A model generated the notes under the pieces. That model did no database searches, had not been told where the DNA came from, and worked only from the letters and a program-made list of their open reading frames with translations. From Psococerastis gibbosa (Eukaryota > Arthropoda > Insecta > Psocodea > Psocidae), in the NCBI GenBank assembly GCA_963971405.1, contig OZ020486.1:6099419-6163418 (forward strand): a stretch of 64,000 nucleotides of DNA, given 5' to 3'. This document shows positions 34,866 through 47,144 of the stretch, piece by piece. The position numbers were made by a program, and so were the translations under genes. Each line of letters begins with the position of its first letter. The stretch's first letter is position 1.

Positions 34866-35374
34866 TTATAACGATTTCATCCTGACATTAAATGAATAGG
34901 TCAGCTTACGCTAATTTGTTATTAAATCGATCCTGTACGCCGTAAAAGGGTCTAACCAGCGTTTTAACTGCCCCTCGCGGGCCTTTTGTTTCATGTTTAA
35001 TTTATGAGGGACTTGCTGGAGTTTACTGGAGAATTGACCAGTTCATGTGTTCTGTTTTAATTTTTATAATACGACAAATTAGGTCATACTGACTTAGCTT
35101 ATGATATAATTGATTTCCTACTGTAACTTGGTGGAACTCAGGCATAGTAAAAATAAAAATAGTATTTAATTATTTATTTAATTATATTATATATTATTTT
35201 AATTAGCTTACGACTTCAAAGGGTGGGAAGTTAGGCCTATGTTGTGGATTAATATTCACTTATGGCATAGGCATGGCAGCCGAATTTGCGGAAAAATCAA
35301 ATATTACGATATAATGTCAGTATTTGAGGAACAAGTCAAGTCCTATCACGTTTACTTTTTTGCAGTGCTAAATA

Positions 35375-35460
35375 TATATATATATATATACATAAATAAT
35401 ATATATATATTTATTATATTTATTATATATATATACATATATAATACATATATATTTATT
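35375..35460. repeat. TA-rich microsatellite
   Basis: TA and TTTA units, about 85 bp. Confidence 0.9.
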
Positions 35461-35497
35461 TGGGACCAATAGCGGAGACTACCATTATTTTTGCTTT

Positions 35498-35552
35498 CCA
35501 ATTTATACGCAGTATAAGGAAAGCTTTGTGACGGTCCAAATTTTTCTTGATG
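35498..35552. mobile_element. Family J terminal fragment (inverted)
   Basis: Gctttccaatttatacgcag then aaagctttgtgacggtcc is the complement of the family J right end (28700-28772). Confidence 0.65.
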
Positions 35553-36004
35553 ATAGCGCTATCATGGTACAATATGGTTCTAAGGGCATGGGGACTGTTA
35601 TTGTACTATATATGTATATTCTAATTTTGCGTACAAAAACAGAGACTAAGGAAAAAAAAACATAATATAACTTATTATTAATGTTCACAAATTTAATCAA
35701 GGAACAAAATCAAGCCACCGAAGCACTCTATGAACCTTTTATCGTCAACTGAAAATAATCAAAATATTAGTTAATACTTGGTATCAAAAAATAATTTTAA
35801 AAAAATCGCCGTGGATGAAACAGAAGTAAATGAACTCATAACATAACTCAAGGAAAAAAGACATAATTGAAGTCCTTTTGAAGGGGGGGGGGGGCGGTAG
35901 TTGTGGATGAAAATAGGATAAAGGATAAACTTATGTAGTATTGATTAACACATTTTTGGGGGACAGCTACACCCCTGCCCCCCCCCCCCCCCCCCCGTGT
36001 ATCA

Positions 36005-36105
36005 GTCCTTGTATAGAACTACTCCCTGGCTCTGGAGGAGTGGTGTCGAGCAAGCCAAAGCTCGTCAATGGCTGTAGAGCCAAAAGAAGAGGAAGAAGAA
36101 AGGCC
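36005..36105 (+). pseudogene. LINE C-terminal tail fragment
   Basis: Tggaggagtggtgtcgagca reads WRSGVEQAKARQWL then stop, matching the terminus of the 1-358 element, followed by AAGAGGAAGAAGAA. Confidence 0.6.
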
Positions 36106-37065
36106 AAATATGCGGTTGAGGTATGTTCCACAATGCTTTTTAAGCACTTTAAAAAATGTTGAAAAATTTGAAAAATTATCGAACATCATCAGCCCCATTG
36201 AAAAAAAAGAGCCCAAAACCAAAATGGGTAACAAAAATGGTAAACGACAAAAAACAGAAGAATTAAAATGACTGTAATTTTCGCACGAATGCCCCCTCGG
36301 ATTCGCGACAAAATATATATGGGGCGTTAAGCTTAACAGTAACGGGAATAGGGGTTGGCGGGTTATGCCCTTGATGCTCGGGTCAGCAACGGCAGTTAGC
36401 AGTGATAGATGCGAGGCTTTAGCTAACGAATGTGCGGCTAACTGTTTTATACCAGTGGTCAGCAAACTAGGCGCACCACAGCTCCGTCTTCATTACCTTA
36501 CGATTTTGGGGAGAAGGAGTTTGCTGAGGTGTAGTTAAATCTATTTTGTACCTTACCCTTTTGGACACGAGCGTTGTCTGTATGGCTTTTATACGTATTC
36601 TGCGGTTATTTCTAGTTATGAGAAGGCTCTTGTTACTAGCACATAGAGAATAGAGGGGAATACGTTTTTCCCCGTGCATAAAGAAATGTTGTAAGAAAAC
36701 CCACTGTATTCTCAAAGGGCCCACGTATACCTGTGTTCTAAGAGAAACTAAGAAAGACCGTGCGCTTTGAAACCCCCTTCTAGTAGTCAGTGGTGTCAAA
36801 TGGCCTACCAGCCAAGGACGAGCGTTGGCTGAGGAAGAAGAAGACGTGGTGAGGGTCAAATTAAAATGTGCATTTCCTCTCAATCGCTCCTCAGTCCAGC
36901 TGCTGATGTATGAATTAAAAGAGCATGAATATTTGTATTAATAACCATTTATAATGACTGCATTACCAATGTACGTTAAAGGCTATCTTTATATAGAATC
37001 AATGCATTTGCAATGTGGGTATATAAATGAATTCTGCGTATATCCCAGAGATTCCCCCAGAACAG
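36106..37065. other. Unassigned interval
   Basis: A 148-residue open frame at 36465-36019 (minus) and a 138-residue frame at 36883-36467 (minus) have no recognised domain. The first partly overlaps the LINE tail in antisense, which argues against a gene. Confidence 0.35.
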
Positions 37066-37069
37066 CAAT

Positions 37070-37120
37070 TTCCAAGACTGCCATGATGATCGCCAATCTT
37101 CAATAGAAGAGGTATTTAAG
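37070..37120 (-). repeat. Dispersed repeat family E fragment
   Basis: Complement of attggcgatcatcatggcag plus flank, shared with 39140-39200, 43088-43120 and 57700-57755. Confidence 0.55.
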
Positions 37121-37699
37121 GAAGTTTAAGATAAAAAACCAAATTATCAAATTTTATTGCCAATAACATTACCGACCTCTGTATACAGTTCAATAAATTT
37201 TGCAATATTCTGTGATCAAAAACACTCATTAGTGACTTTGAATGCATCGTAGGAATATATTCTCTTAGGTCAAAATAAATTAGGCCAAACATATATACAT
37301 AATTCCTTCACCACCCCCCCCCCCCCCCACAAACAAAAACCCCTCTGTTGAAAACAACCATACCACTAAATCCCAAAAAAAGAAATAAAGCGCCCCTCTC
37401 GCTAAATCAACAAAATATCAAGAAAAATATCATAGAGAAAAACACGTTATAGAAGATAAACGATGATCAACTGCAAAATAGTACGTTCAACACCCCATAA
37501 AAGACCAATTTTAGAACACCCCCTAAGTCTCTCCCTGTACCCCCACCCCCCGGCGCACAATTCTGCAGCACGCGGCAAAGTTTCTCAAGAGCTAATGTTG
37601 AAATATAGCAAGCACAAATTACAAACAATAGTTTACCAAGACCAATATATTATCGGGCAGATACTTTGTAGCCAAGAAGGCGTTATATAGCACGCTGTA

Positions 37700-38480
37700 G
37701 ATTATATAAGGGGTTGATTTATCAGCACCAAGCTGCTGCTGGCGACAGAGATGTCCAAGAAATGTGTTGTTTGCTAGATGGCGCTGCGGGGCGGCCATTT
37801 TGGAATTTACTGCGGAAAGTTTGGAAATTAAAATGGCGGTCAGTTTGCTGCTGATTAAGCACTGTTTTGACGGGGAACCGCAGACGGGGGTTGATTAATG
37901 TAAGTTTGGGAATAGATGCGACAAATTTTGATGTGGACGTGTTAGATTTGTTTCACACTGTCAGCTTCTCTCTGTCCCTGACGGCTGTAGCTGACATCTG
38001 GATAAAGACGAGTGGCTCTAAAAAAGATGAAAGTGGGGACCGAAGGCAGCAGCCATGTTTTTTTCTAAATTCCAAAGTTTCGAAGCTTCCTTCCACTTTC
38101 CTCAAATTTACCAAGGAGGTTAGAGGCTCGACTTCGGATGGCTCTCCACAGCGGTCCAGATTTTAAAAGTTCTGATGTAGAGCATGATGGTTACTCGTTT
38201 AGCATGAATCTTTGAAGAGACCAACGATAGGTGAGTTATTTAAGCACCATTCGAGGAGGCAATTAAATATCCTGAAGTTTAGCAGCATGATGGTTTAGCA
38301 AGGATCTTTGAAGAGACCGACGAGGTAAGCTTCGCTAGCTTCTTACAGGGCTCTCTTGTATCTCTGGTATATCTGGTACCTCTGGTATCTCTTGAGTTCT
38401 GGAAGCGCAGATCAGTCTTGAAATCCTGGGAGATTTCATAGACGAGACGTGGAAAATGCATTTTGCATATACTTTTGAAG
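37700..38480. other. Unassigned interval with a short direct repeat
   Basis: Agcatgatggtt and atctttgaagagacc occur at 38183-38222 and 38284-38320. No gene recognised. Confidence 0.4.
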
Positions 38481-38484
38481 AAGA

Positions 38485-38605
38485 CGAATTCACGGAGAGC
38501 TACGGTGCCAGGTCTGTATCTGTTGAGCTCCTAACACCGCCGGTTTTCGGGGCACTCTTTTCTTGAGCATCCCTAATACTGAAAAGGGTCCAAGAAACTT
38601 AAATT
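38485..38605 (+). repeat. Dispersed repeat family E fragment
   Basis: Gacgaattcacggagagcta through ccctaatactgaaaagggtc aligns with 39355-39470. Confidence 0.65.
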
Positions 38606-38619
38606 GTTGAGCTGACCGG

Positions 38620-38860
38620 TAGGTCTAAAGGTAATACAAGTGTGTACCAGTGTACCTATGACCTCCTGTTACAATTGTGCGTCATTGAAATGAAATGAAA
38701 TGAAAAGAAAAACGGCTTTATATTAGGCGAGCTTTAGCCCCGAAGGGCTACTCTACCAGCTAACCTATTTACAATTATTAGCCAATCAGAGCGCTAGGTA
38801 CAGGTCTTTCGGTCTACAGATGGGCAGGCTCCCTGAAGTGATAAAAGACTTGTAACAGCA
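38620..38860. repeat. Dispersed repeat family N with retroposon tail insertion
   Basis: Same family as 18335-18640. Here gtgcgtcatt and ttattagccaatcag are split by the tail at 38688-38778; at 18 kb the join is continuous. Confidence 0.7.
38688..38778 (-). mobile_element. Retroposon tail with TGAAA repeat
   Basis: Inverted copy of 12262-12350: AAATG units, acggctttatattaggcgag, ctttagccccgaagggctac. Confidence 0.7.
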
Positions 38861-39139
38861 ACTTAGAGGACAAATACAACATTGTAACATAACAGACTGG
38901 GTCATTTTCTTAGGATATACGTGTATTATATTGTTTATGCAGTATTAATTAAGTTATTTTTGTGTGTTTAGCTTATTCCTACATAGTTAAACATATTGTA
39001 CCATAACATCTGGTGTCAACGGAGAGTGGCACATTATCTACCGCTGGCTGTTAGATTTGATGTTTTGGTGTTGGTATTTTATAATGTAGCGGGAGGTAGA
39101 GCCGGTAGAGGGATCATAGTTCTCTGCCTTCTTCTTTCA

Positions 39140-39475
39140 ATGCATCTTCTATCGAAGATTGGCGATCATCATGGCAATTCGGACCTTGGAGACTGCTGCT
39201 CTGAAAAGGGAAGTCATGCTCTTGCCAAACTACTGCCTCAGGTTTTTCAACCAGGATGTTCTTTCTTCTGCTGGGAGTCCTTCTATCTCTCCTTGGATTA
39301 TTATTACATGCAGAAGATGATGTTTTTCGTTTCTCATCACTTGGGGCTATGATAACGACGAATTCATGAAGAGCTACGTTGCCAGGTCTGTACCTGTTGG
39401 GCTTCTTAACACCGCCGGTTTCAACGCGACTGAGTTGGTATCCCTAATACTGGAAAGGGTTCAAGAACCTTTAAG
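39140..39475 (+). repeat. Dispersed repeat family E, longest copy
   Basis: Contains ttctatcgaagattggcgat, cctcaggtttttcaaccagg and cgaattcatgaagagctacg. Other copies: 37070, 38485, 41085-41165, 43080-43125, 57590-57760, and perhaps 21195-21250. Coding potential unclear. Confidence 0.7.
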
Positions 39476-40047
39476 CACCCATAAAACAGGGAAACCCATT
39501 AAGGGATTATCCCAAGTGTAAGAACCAAATTTTAACCCCCTTTATAACAAAGCTGAAACTGACGCTTGTTAGCGATGCAGACGGTCCATGTGACGTAGGC
39601 TTCGGATGAGCAATTTGTTTGGGCAGGGGGCGGGGGGCAGTAATTAAGGGGGGCCGGGTGTGTTTGACGGGGTCACCCTCCTGGTCAGCTACACCCCCCG
39701 CTCGCTTAGCTTCGTTAACTACCCCCTAACTGATTACCCTATTTAAACCGTGAGCAAACTAGTTTGACATTGAATAACAACGCGTGTATGTGCTGCCGAT
39801 GCTGGTAGGCTAATGAGTAGTCGGGTTGCAGTTTGGGTTTGGACGGGGGGGGGGGGGGGGGTGAAAACTCTAGTTCAAAAGGTGGCTCCTACCATGGCTG
39901 ATAAAACTATGGAAGGTGGAATCCAAAGAAGCCCCCGTGCATTTGAATAGAAAAGGACCGATTGAACCGGTACCGTACCTACGACACTAATCAATAATTA
40001 GTATAGGCTAAGTAGATAATTATTAGTTCCGACAGATCCATCGTAAG

Positions 40048-40220
40048 CAAGGACGGATACAGGGGAGGGGTAGGGGGGGTAGCTGCCCCCCCCCCAAATT
40101 TGGTAAATCTATTGTAAATTAAGTTATTACGCTCTAATTTAGTCGATCCTACATAAGTTTTTCCTATTTTGACCCTCAGCTACCCCCATCCCCCCAAAAA
40201 ATGGGCTGGATCCGTCCCTG
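40048..40220. mobile_element. hAT-type MITE, 173 bp, perfect 8-bp TSD
   Basis: Ends CAAGGACGGATACAG / CTGGATCCGTCCCTG; ATCGTAAG at 40040-40047 and 40221-40228. Inner tggtaaatctattgtaaatt shared with 17343 and 47200. Confidence 0.92.
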
Positions 40221-40732
40221 ATCGTAAGTATAAGCATAATATACAATATATTTCCCGAATTAAAATTAAAATTTTAATGTAAATATCATTAACCGCAAGC
40301 CGCAAGGCAACACCTGTGCTTGGTATTCAATTCTATTTGAAAACAGTTCAACTAGGCTATCAATTACTAAGTAAGTAATGAAGTATGGAAGAATACTGCT
40401 AACAATAATAATAAGTATTGAAGAATTGAATACCTAAGTATTGAATGAAAAATGCGCAATAATTGTAAGGTATAGCCATTTTCCTTCCCCTAAAAATAAA
40501 GTTAAACACAACTACAGTACTTACAAGACGTATTGTACTTTGGTGTGGGAATCTGCCGTTGGACCTTCGATCGAGAATTGTAAAATGATGGCAGAGTGTG
40601 CTCCCAATCGTTCTATATGATAATTATGGAAGGCCACAAGCTACTCGTTTGTTGAACAGAATCAGTGCATTTGAAATGTGAATATATAGACGAATGCTGG
40701 AGAGATTCAGAAGTCGAGTTGCTGCTGACGGT

Positions 40733-40840
40733 GTTAATAATAATAATAATAATGCGTGTATTTATCAAACAACATAACAAATTATACTGAACCGGTGCCA
40801 CAAAGCCAAAAAGGCGCGTTGGGATCACCACACAATTTTT
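40733..40840 (-). mobile_element. Retroposon 3' tail with (TTA)n
   Basis: AAT repeat, then complement of GATAAATACACGCATTATT; same layout (unique 3' UTR then simple repeat) as other LINE tails here. Confidence 0.5.
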
Positions 40841-41084
40841 TACTGTAGTAGGTTATTTACCAGTTCGTCACTCTAACAATATATTTTTTCAAACTGTATC
40901 AGAGAGTAGACTTACAATATAGTTCTTAATGATAGACAAGGTAATATTTTCATTGTATCCGGCCCTAATCATTTCATTATAGTTACTCAAACCTCTATAG
41001 TTGACGGAATTTCTGCTGTGTGTTATGAAACGGAAACAAACATGTACGGTAATGAGGAACGAAAAATATCGCCATTAGCATGTA

Positions 41085-41165
41085 ATAATCCAAGGAAAGA
41101 TGCAAGGAATGAGGCCAATGAGGGCCAAGAACATCCTGGTTGAAAAATCTTAGACAACAGAAAGA
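41085..41165 (-). repeat. Dispersed repeat family E fragment
   Basis: Aacatcctggttgaaaaatc is the complement of the 39240-39265 block. Confidence 0.5.
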
Positions 41166-42029
41166 CACGTTTAGAGTAACCCAGAATTAAAGAGAAAGAT
41201 TTCCGACGTAAACTCAATCATATGAACATTTAACCTTTTAACGCAATGAGAGATATAAAGAGATAAAACTCCGTTTTATTGTCTCAAACATTTATATTTA
41301 CATTTGCCCCAAAGGTAAGATAAAGGGGAAAAGAAGAAAATCATTTCCAAAATAATTAAATAATACAGTAAGAGAAAAAAAAGATTTTCAGCGACAACAT
41401 ATTGCATCAAAAGAAAATCCCTGGGATTGACTGTTTGGAAAAGCCGCTGAGTTGGATTTTCCAGTAACCGGATGTACTACTTGAGTCGTTACGAGTCTGT
41501 TCTGTCTCTACGCCTCCCCAGTATCCGGTCGGGACTTTTTTCCTCTACTTTTTTTTCCATTCCTTGGAGGAAGGAAGCAGGAAGACTTAATCGAGTTAGA
41601 ATGTTTTTTTTTGTGGCGCACAACTCGTCTCGATGTCAAATGTTAGGTTAACTGACTTGTTTGTTAGCAGTTTTCTATTATTTTTGCTAAATCTTTGAAA
41701 CTTGGAAAAGTTTTATTTTCTCTCTCTGTATACTAGAATTTGGTTACTCTTTGCTCCAACGGTTTTCTTTAAATTCACATGTATTGCAGCCGTCATTAAT
41801 GTAAACAAAACCAAATAGGTCGAATGTTTTTTAATAAAAAAAATATTTTTTAAGAACTTTTATTCATGCCATTATTACTGTGTTGTAACATGTAAGTCGG
41901 CCCACTATAAGCTATGGAATCGTCAAATCCGTGCTTTGGGGCAGGGGAAAGTCGAGGCAACCGAAATTTAACCCTAGTACAATTATCATATTTACCATGG
42001 AACTACTCATATTACCTATCTCGCTACCT

Positions 42030-42100
42030 ATACTTTGTAATTGATAAATATGAAAGCATGGACGGGTTCACCTTCACTTGTACCGGTTCTTTGGCTGTAT
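42030..42100 (-). mobile_element. Family J end fragment (inverted)
   Basis: Attgataaatatgaaagcat and cttgtaccggttcttt are the complement of the family J left end. Confidence 0.55.
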
Positions 42101-42234
42101 GGTGCTGTATGTCCTTCGTGCGTCGTAAATTAACAATGGTCCAACTGGATGAATAGTTTAAGTTTTCACAGAGTACAATATTATGCCTATAATACAATTC
42201 TGATTTCTCCTCTCGCGGGGTGGTTACCGCCGGA

Positions 42235-42408
42235 CAAGGCCGTAGCCAAGGGGGGGGGGTTTATGGGGGTTGAACCCCCCGAAACGAAATGGCTTGATAC
42301 TAGATAGAATCGGATTTTGAAATAAAAAAATAAAAACCACTATGTAATACCCAATGAAATTTCTAACCCCCCCCCCCCCCCCGAAAAAAAATCCTGGCTA
42401 CGGCCTTG
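42235..42408. mobile_element. hAT-type MITE, 174 bp (CAAGGCCGTAGCC)
   Basis: Ends CAAGGCCGTAGCCAAGG / CCTGGCTACGGCCTTG; flanks CCGCCGGA and CCCCAGGA (6/8). Nearly identical inside to 61772-61948. Confidence 0.85.
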
Positions 42409-43230
42409 CCCCAGGATAATGTTGTGGTTGGGAACATGCCCCTTCTAATGAATTAAAGAACCCAAAAATGAAACATTCTAGCACTTCTATACCTTCCAAC
42501 ACTGAAGACTACAATTTACCAACCTTGCAAAAACAAGCAAAACCACCAAAAACGCAAATGAAATAATATGCACCGATGGGTAATTTGTTTTTAATAATTA
42601 ATGAAAAATCGCATTCGCTGCAGGCCTGCCTCCCTTCTACCCTCCCCCGAATGAAAAAACCAAAACGGTCAGCAAACCGCAGGAAAATTATAAAATGTGC
42701 TGACTTCTCATGCATGTGACGGCTGCCGTTGCACATGTCAATTACTTATTTACACTTTGCAATTTTAAAATATCATAATCCCCTTCTCCAATATGTGTTT
42801 AGGGCACTGACGAGAGAGAGGGGGGCGGGGGTGTGATGGAGTAAAATACATAATATTTTACGTCCATTATTTGCGTCAGTAATAGTAGATTAAATAATTT
42901 AGTTGAAACTGGCCGTATAGATATTGGTTACCCCTGGATTACACCAAAAATCAGCTTGTGTGCCTACTGGCTGCTTTGTATTTAATTTAATAGTACTGTA
43001 AGTCGTAAAATTAATGTTTTCTCCATCCAAGTAGTAGAGAACTACTACTTCATATTCTGCTTCTTCTTCTTCTTCTTCTTCTATACCTCTTCTATCGAAG
43101 ACAGGCGATCATCATGGCATTGAGGTAGAAAACCGCACGGCGTGGTGCTATAATTTATTGGTGAACATGATAATTTGGGAAATATCTGCTACACTTTTAC
43201 CATAAAAACCACTGCACCCAGCCACCCAAC

Positions 43231-43458
43231 CAGTGCCGGATTAAGCGAGCGCGGGGCCTGTAGCGAATTCTGTAAAGGGGCCCTTTGTTTGCTGTAGATT
43301 CTCAGGTTAAGGGTATTAAATAAAACAAAACTGTTATAAATAAATATTTTATGGATTTAACATGGGCAAAATATGATGTAAAAAAATAAAACGTTGGAGC
43401 GCGGGGGCCCCCAAATTCACGGGGCCCGTAGCGTTTGCTACTCTTGCTACGTGGCTAA
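43231..43458. mobile_element. Probable hAT-type element (CAGTGCCGGATTAAG)
   Basis: Left end matches 25884; inside are paired ggggccc blocks around an AT-rich core. Right boundary uncertain. Confidence 0.4.
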
Positions 43459-43459
43459 T

Positions 43460-43660
43460 CAGCCGGCCGCCATACCAAGTTGAATCCAGCGGACCAGAGC
43501 AGGTTCAAAGCTGCAGATAAATTGGCCGTGTGCACAGTGCCGGTAGGGAAACATGGTAGGACTTGTCCTGGTCACCTCCGAACTAATCGTGTGACTTCAC
43601 TGTGTTTCCCAAGTGGTTCGGAATCCACTATAATCAGGAGGTCCACTGTCCTATGGGCTG
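43460..43660. repeat. Dispersed repeat family F
   Basis: Cgccataccaagttgaatcc to agtggttcggaatccactat then aatcaggaggtccac; internal deletion compared with 5641-5920. Confidence 0.7.
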
Positions 43661-43730
43661 GCATAGGACAGTCAAGTCGGGGTCGCTCTATGGGCCCGAA
43701 TGAGGCCTAAGTCGTTATTAACCCGACGAA

Positions 43731-43753
43731 CACTACTACTACTACTACTACTA
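43731..43753. repeat. (ACT)n microsatellite
   Basis: Seven ACT units. Confidence 0.85.
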
Positions 43754-44407
43754 GTATGTATGAAATTGTCATTAACTACTTAATTTTAATTTATAAATTT
43801 GTATTTTTACCCCTTGTGCGTTAAAATATATTGTACGTAATATTTGGAAACTTTTATACCAAACTCTATCTCCAACCAGACTTCACAAAGGTCTAAATTT
43901 CTCAGTCATCATCTTTATAATTCAAAGTTTTGGACTTTTTTGTTTTAATTGTTGTGTCGTGACCACAGCAGTGGTCATTCCATATATTTTACTCCTGAAA
44001 ATTCAAATGAGCTTGCCCGCTTTAGCTACGCAATTTTCGCTGGGCCACAGGCTACTCAACAGCAATACGAGCTTGTACCTTGTAAAGTCTCACTCACTTA
44101 CCTGCGGTTAAAATTCATATACATATACATACGTATAATAATAATAATTCAAGTGTTTTCATAATTTTTTTTACATCAGTGAACAAAACTTGAAGTGCCC
44201 CCTCATGCCACAGTGGCGTGTAAGGGTAGCACTCAATTCCCAACTAACGTTAAAATTACTTCATGTCTTCATACTAACTAATACATTTTGAACGACGGGT
44301 GGTTTTAGCTTCTGAGGGTCATGAAATGAAAAGAAAACATTTTCCGGAAGTCGAACATTGTCTTAGTACATGGAATCTCCCTAAAATTCGCTACCGGGTA
44401 TTTTGGC

Positions 44408-44580
44408 TCACACCATAATCATATCAAAACGAGCATACAAGTAGAGGATATACAACAACTGCTAACGTCGGGGCTTGTGGTCCAGAGGTTAAGACGACGC
44501 CCCAGTTAGGCGTAGATCGTGGGTTCGAAGCCCGCCAAGCCCAGTTTTTCGATATCCTCCAATTTCAGTCACACCATAAT
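44408..44580 (+). repeat. 149-bp insertion with a tRNA-like gene, 12-bp flanking repeat
   Basis: TCACACCATAAT occurs at 44408-44419 and 44569-44580. Between them lie a leader, the tRNA cloverleaf and a T-run. There is no A-rich tail. This looks like a target-site duplication of a retroposed tRNA-derived sequence. Confidence 0.6.
44471..44543 (+). tRNA. tRNA-like cloverleaf, anticodon AGT (Thr?)
   Basis: All arms have standard lengths: acceptor GGGCTTG/CAAGCCC (7 bp), D stem three pairs plus one mismatch, anticodon stem ACGCC/GGCGT, 7-base loop CCAGTTA, 5-base variable region, T stem GTGGG/CCCGC with loop TTCGAAG, discriminator A. A box and B box fit Pol III promoters, and TTTTT follows at 44545. 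Oddity: position 33 is C, not the invariant U. So it may be a tRNA pseudogene or SINE head rather than a working tRNA. Confidence 0.5.
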
Positions 44581-45169
44581 GTTTACAATGAGAAATTCTT
44601 TAATTGTAAGTCAAAATTGAACATCAACCTGAGGAATCCGTATTATTTCAGTAATGACGACGAAAGTGGTAGGCTAACTAACCCAGCAGAAATACAGGAA
44701 CTGCTAGTAAATCTGTACGAAGTACCGTTATAAAAGGATTTTGTGGGTCGTAAACCTCGGGAAACAAGGAGGTCTGGACACGGGGGTCCTGCATCCGGTG
44801 CTCGGGACATTAAGCGGGACAGAGTCAGAAGTTATAGGACGTAGCCTTGCGCTGGACGGAGACGGGAAAAGGATGCAGCCTTTCGAGGGAGAAGGACAGA
44901 AAAGGGTCGCCACTTGAAAAATGAGCGTTGCATGCAAATTAATAGGACAACGACTCCCCCTAGACTCGTGTGGGGGTGGATATTTACATTTTTCGCTTAT
45001 AGCCTTGTATAATATAATTACGTGAGGTTGTTATAGCTTATTAACATACTGTGCTACTGCGTCATTTAATTTACTAGCGAGTTTCATTAATTTGAATTGA
45101 AATTTCTAATTATTTTTAGATTGCAGATAAACGTGGTTAGTTGTGCTGGAGTTGGTTTTTACGATGCAT

Positions 45170-45330
45170 AAAATTACAGGAAGATGACTGGCGGGACGTC
45201 CTCGAAAACGCTGGAAGAATGAATTGGAAACTGACCTTCGCGAGTTGGGATGGTGGAGCGTTGCACGGTTGCACCAAACCGAGATGGCTGGGGGAGGGAG
45301 CCAAAGCCCATCAAGGGCTGTAGAGCCAGA
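45170..45330 (+). pseudogene. LINE C-terminal fragment
   Basis: Reads LAGRPRKRWKNELETDLREL then WWSVAR, frameshifts, then GAKAHQGL and stop. Same family as 1-358 with a better-kept GRPRKRWKNELE block. Confidence 0.75.
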
Positions 45331-45599
45331 CGAAGATATAATTACTGTAGATCTGTTTAATTAATTAATTTCTTATGAATTCGAAAAGGATAATCTAACA
45401 AAAATATTCCTTTCGGCTCGGGCCGATCAGGTGTAGGTAGATTCCATGCAAGCGCAGACACCGTTTTTCCTCTACGCTACGCTATATAGGTAATTAAAAA
45501 TAAAAAGTACTTCTAAAATTATGCTCTCTTGCCTTCATCCTTGAAATCGTTGATTTGTCGTAAAATGTGTCGATTACCATTATCATAGATAATAATACG

Positions 45600-45840
45600 G
45601 GCTTTCCGTTAAAGTTTATTTCATTCCTATGCAACCAATATTAACTGAGATATGAACTATAAAAGGTTTCAATCGGCCGCCATCTTGGAAGTAAAAAGTG
45701 GATCTAGTTAGTTAACAAACTCGATCAAGACATTTGTATGATAAATTTTTGTGCCAAGTTTCATTAAAATCGGATAATATCTACGGAAGTTAGAGTGTTT
45801 CCTAAAATCGATATACATACGTACGTACATAGGCCTATCC
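45600..45840. repeat. Probable mobile-element fragment
   Basis: Tgccaagtttcattaaaatc then gga.. gttagagtgtttcc is a phrase common in insect DNA-transposon ends; ggccgccatcttgg also present. Boundaries unknown. Confidence 0.35.
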
Positions 45841-46599
45841 ACCTATACACTATATACTACTATCTGTATAAATCCCTCATTCGAAATGGTATATATACTG
45901 TACATAAAGAAATTTTCCGGGAAGTCGGAAATTGGTCGCCGTCTCAATAGGTAGTTGAATCTCCCTAAAAAGAATTTGAACGGAGTGCACTGGGTGCAGT
46001 ATCTTTTGGTTGATCCAACGTAAATCAGAAAACAACAAGAAACAAAAATTCCTCCACTTGATTTAACATTCCATCTTGTTTCGCATAAATACATTACGTG
46101 ACATTTTTATAATATGTAAAACAATGTGGCCAACCCCTCCCGCACGAAGCCCGGCGTTGTTAGCTTTGGCTGGGGATCCGCGTGGATTCCATATCACGTT
46201 TCCGCAAAGGCTCGGTCATTAATAACTCGCCATCCCCTTGCGGCATCCATCAACCGTCAATCTGATACTCCACACGTTAGTTTCCGTATTTAATCCTGCG
46301 CATGCGCTTTAGATATCAGTTATAAGTCAAACGCGGATTAGCATTTGTGTCTGTTAGGCGACTATTCGACTTGTCAATATTCCATCATTTGTGCATCAAT
46401 AATTGATGAGATTTTTGTCTTGAGGAAACTATTATGTAGATACTTAACATATCTATTATAAACAAGCGGTTCCCGCAGCAGCCGGCTGCTCCACTCCTTG
46501 CGCCTGCGGCGCGCGACAGCTCGCCCCCTCGGGGCTTCGCATTGGGCCTAACGCAGGGGCTCGCATGTGACTGCACCATTACTATTGCGGTTGTCAGCG

Positions 46600-46948
46600 G
46601 GTGTTTTCCTCACTTTTTTTTGCGGTCGCGGATATGTGACTGCAAAAATTATATAAAAACAATTCTTGATGCGGATTGTATTTCATGCTTAAATTTCAGC
46701 TCGATCGGTGCAGAACTTTTTAAGTTTTTGAAGCGTACACAAACCAACATAGCATTTTTATGTATATAGAGATATTTTTTTTCGCAGTCGCGGATATGTG
46801 ACTGATGCAAAAATTAGATAATTCACAATCCTTGATGCGGACTATATATCATGCTAAAATTTCAGCTCAATCGGTGCAGAACTTTTTGAGTTTTTGAAGC
46901 GTACACAAACGGACAGAACATTTTTATATATATAGATTAAGTTAAAAT
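46600..46948. repeat. Direct duplication, about 173-bp unit
   Basis: Cgcggatatgtgactg, then atttcagctcgatcggtgca and ttttgaagcgtacacaaac, occurs at 46626-46746 and again at 46791-46912. Confidence 0.75.
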
Positions 46949-47144
46949 ATGGTAGAGACTTATTATTGATGCATAAATGACGAAATAATGACAAGTGGTA
47001 TGTGGAATAGCTCAGTACACACATGGACGTGAGACGCTCGTGAGACGCTCGTGAGACGCTGAGAAATGTATCATAGGTTAGTGGCAAAGAAAAGTTAATA
47101 TCTGAACGCACCTCCGAAGGTTTTGTGACGTTGACGCGTGCTTG

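Noticed and set aside
36019..36465. 148-residue minus-strand frame
   Set aside because: No domain; part is antisense to a LINE tail with GAA repeat (the Ser run).
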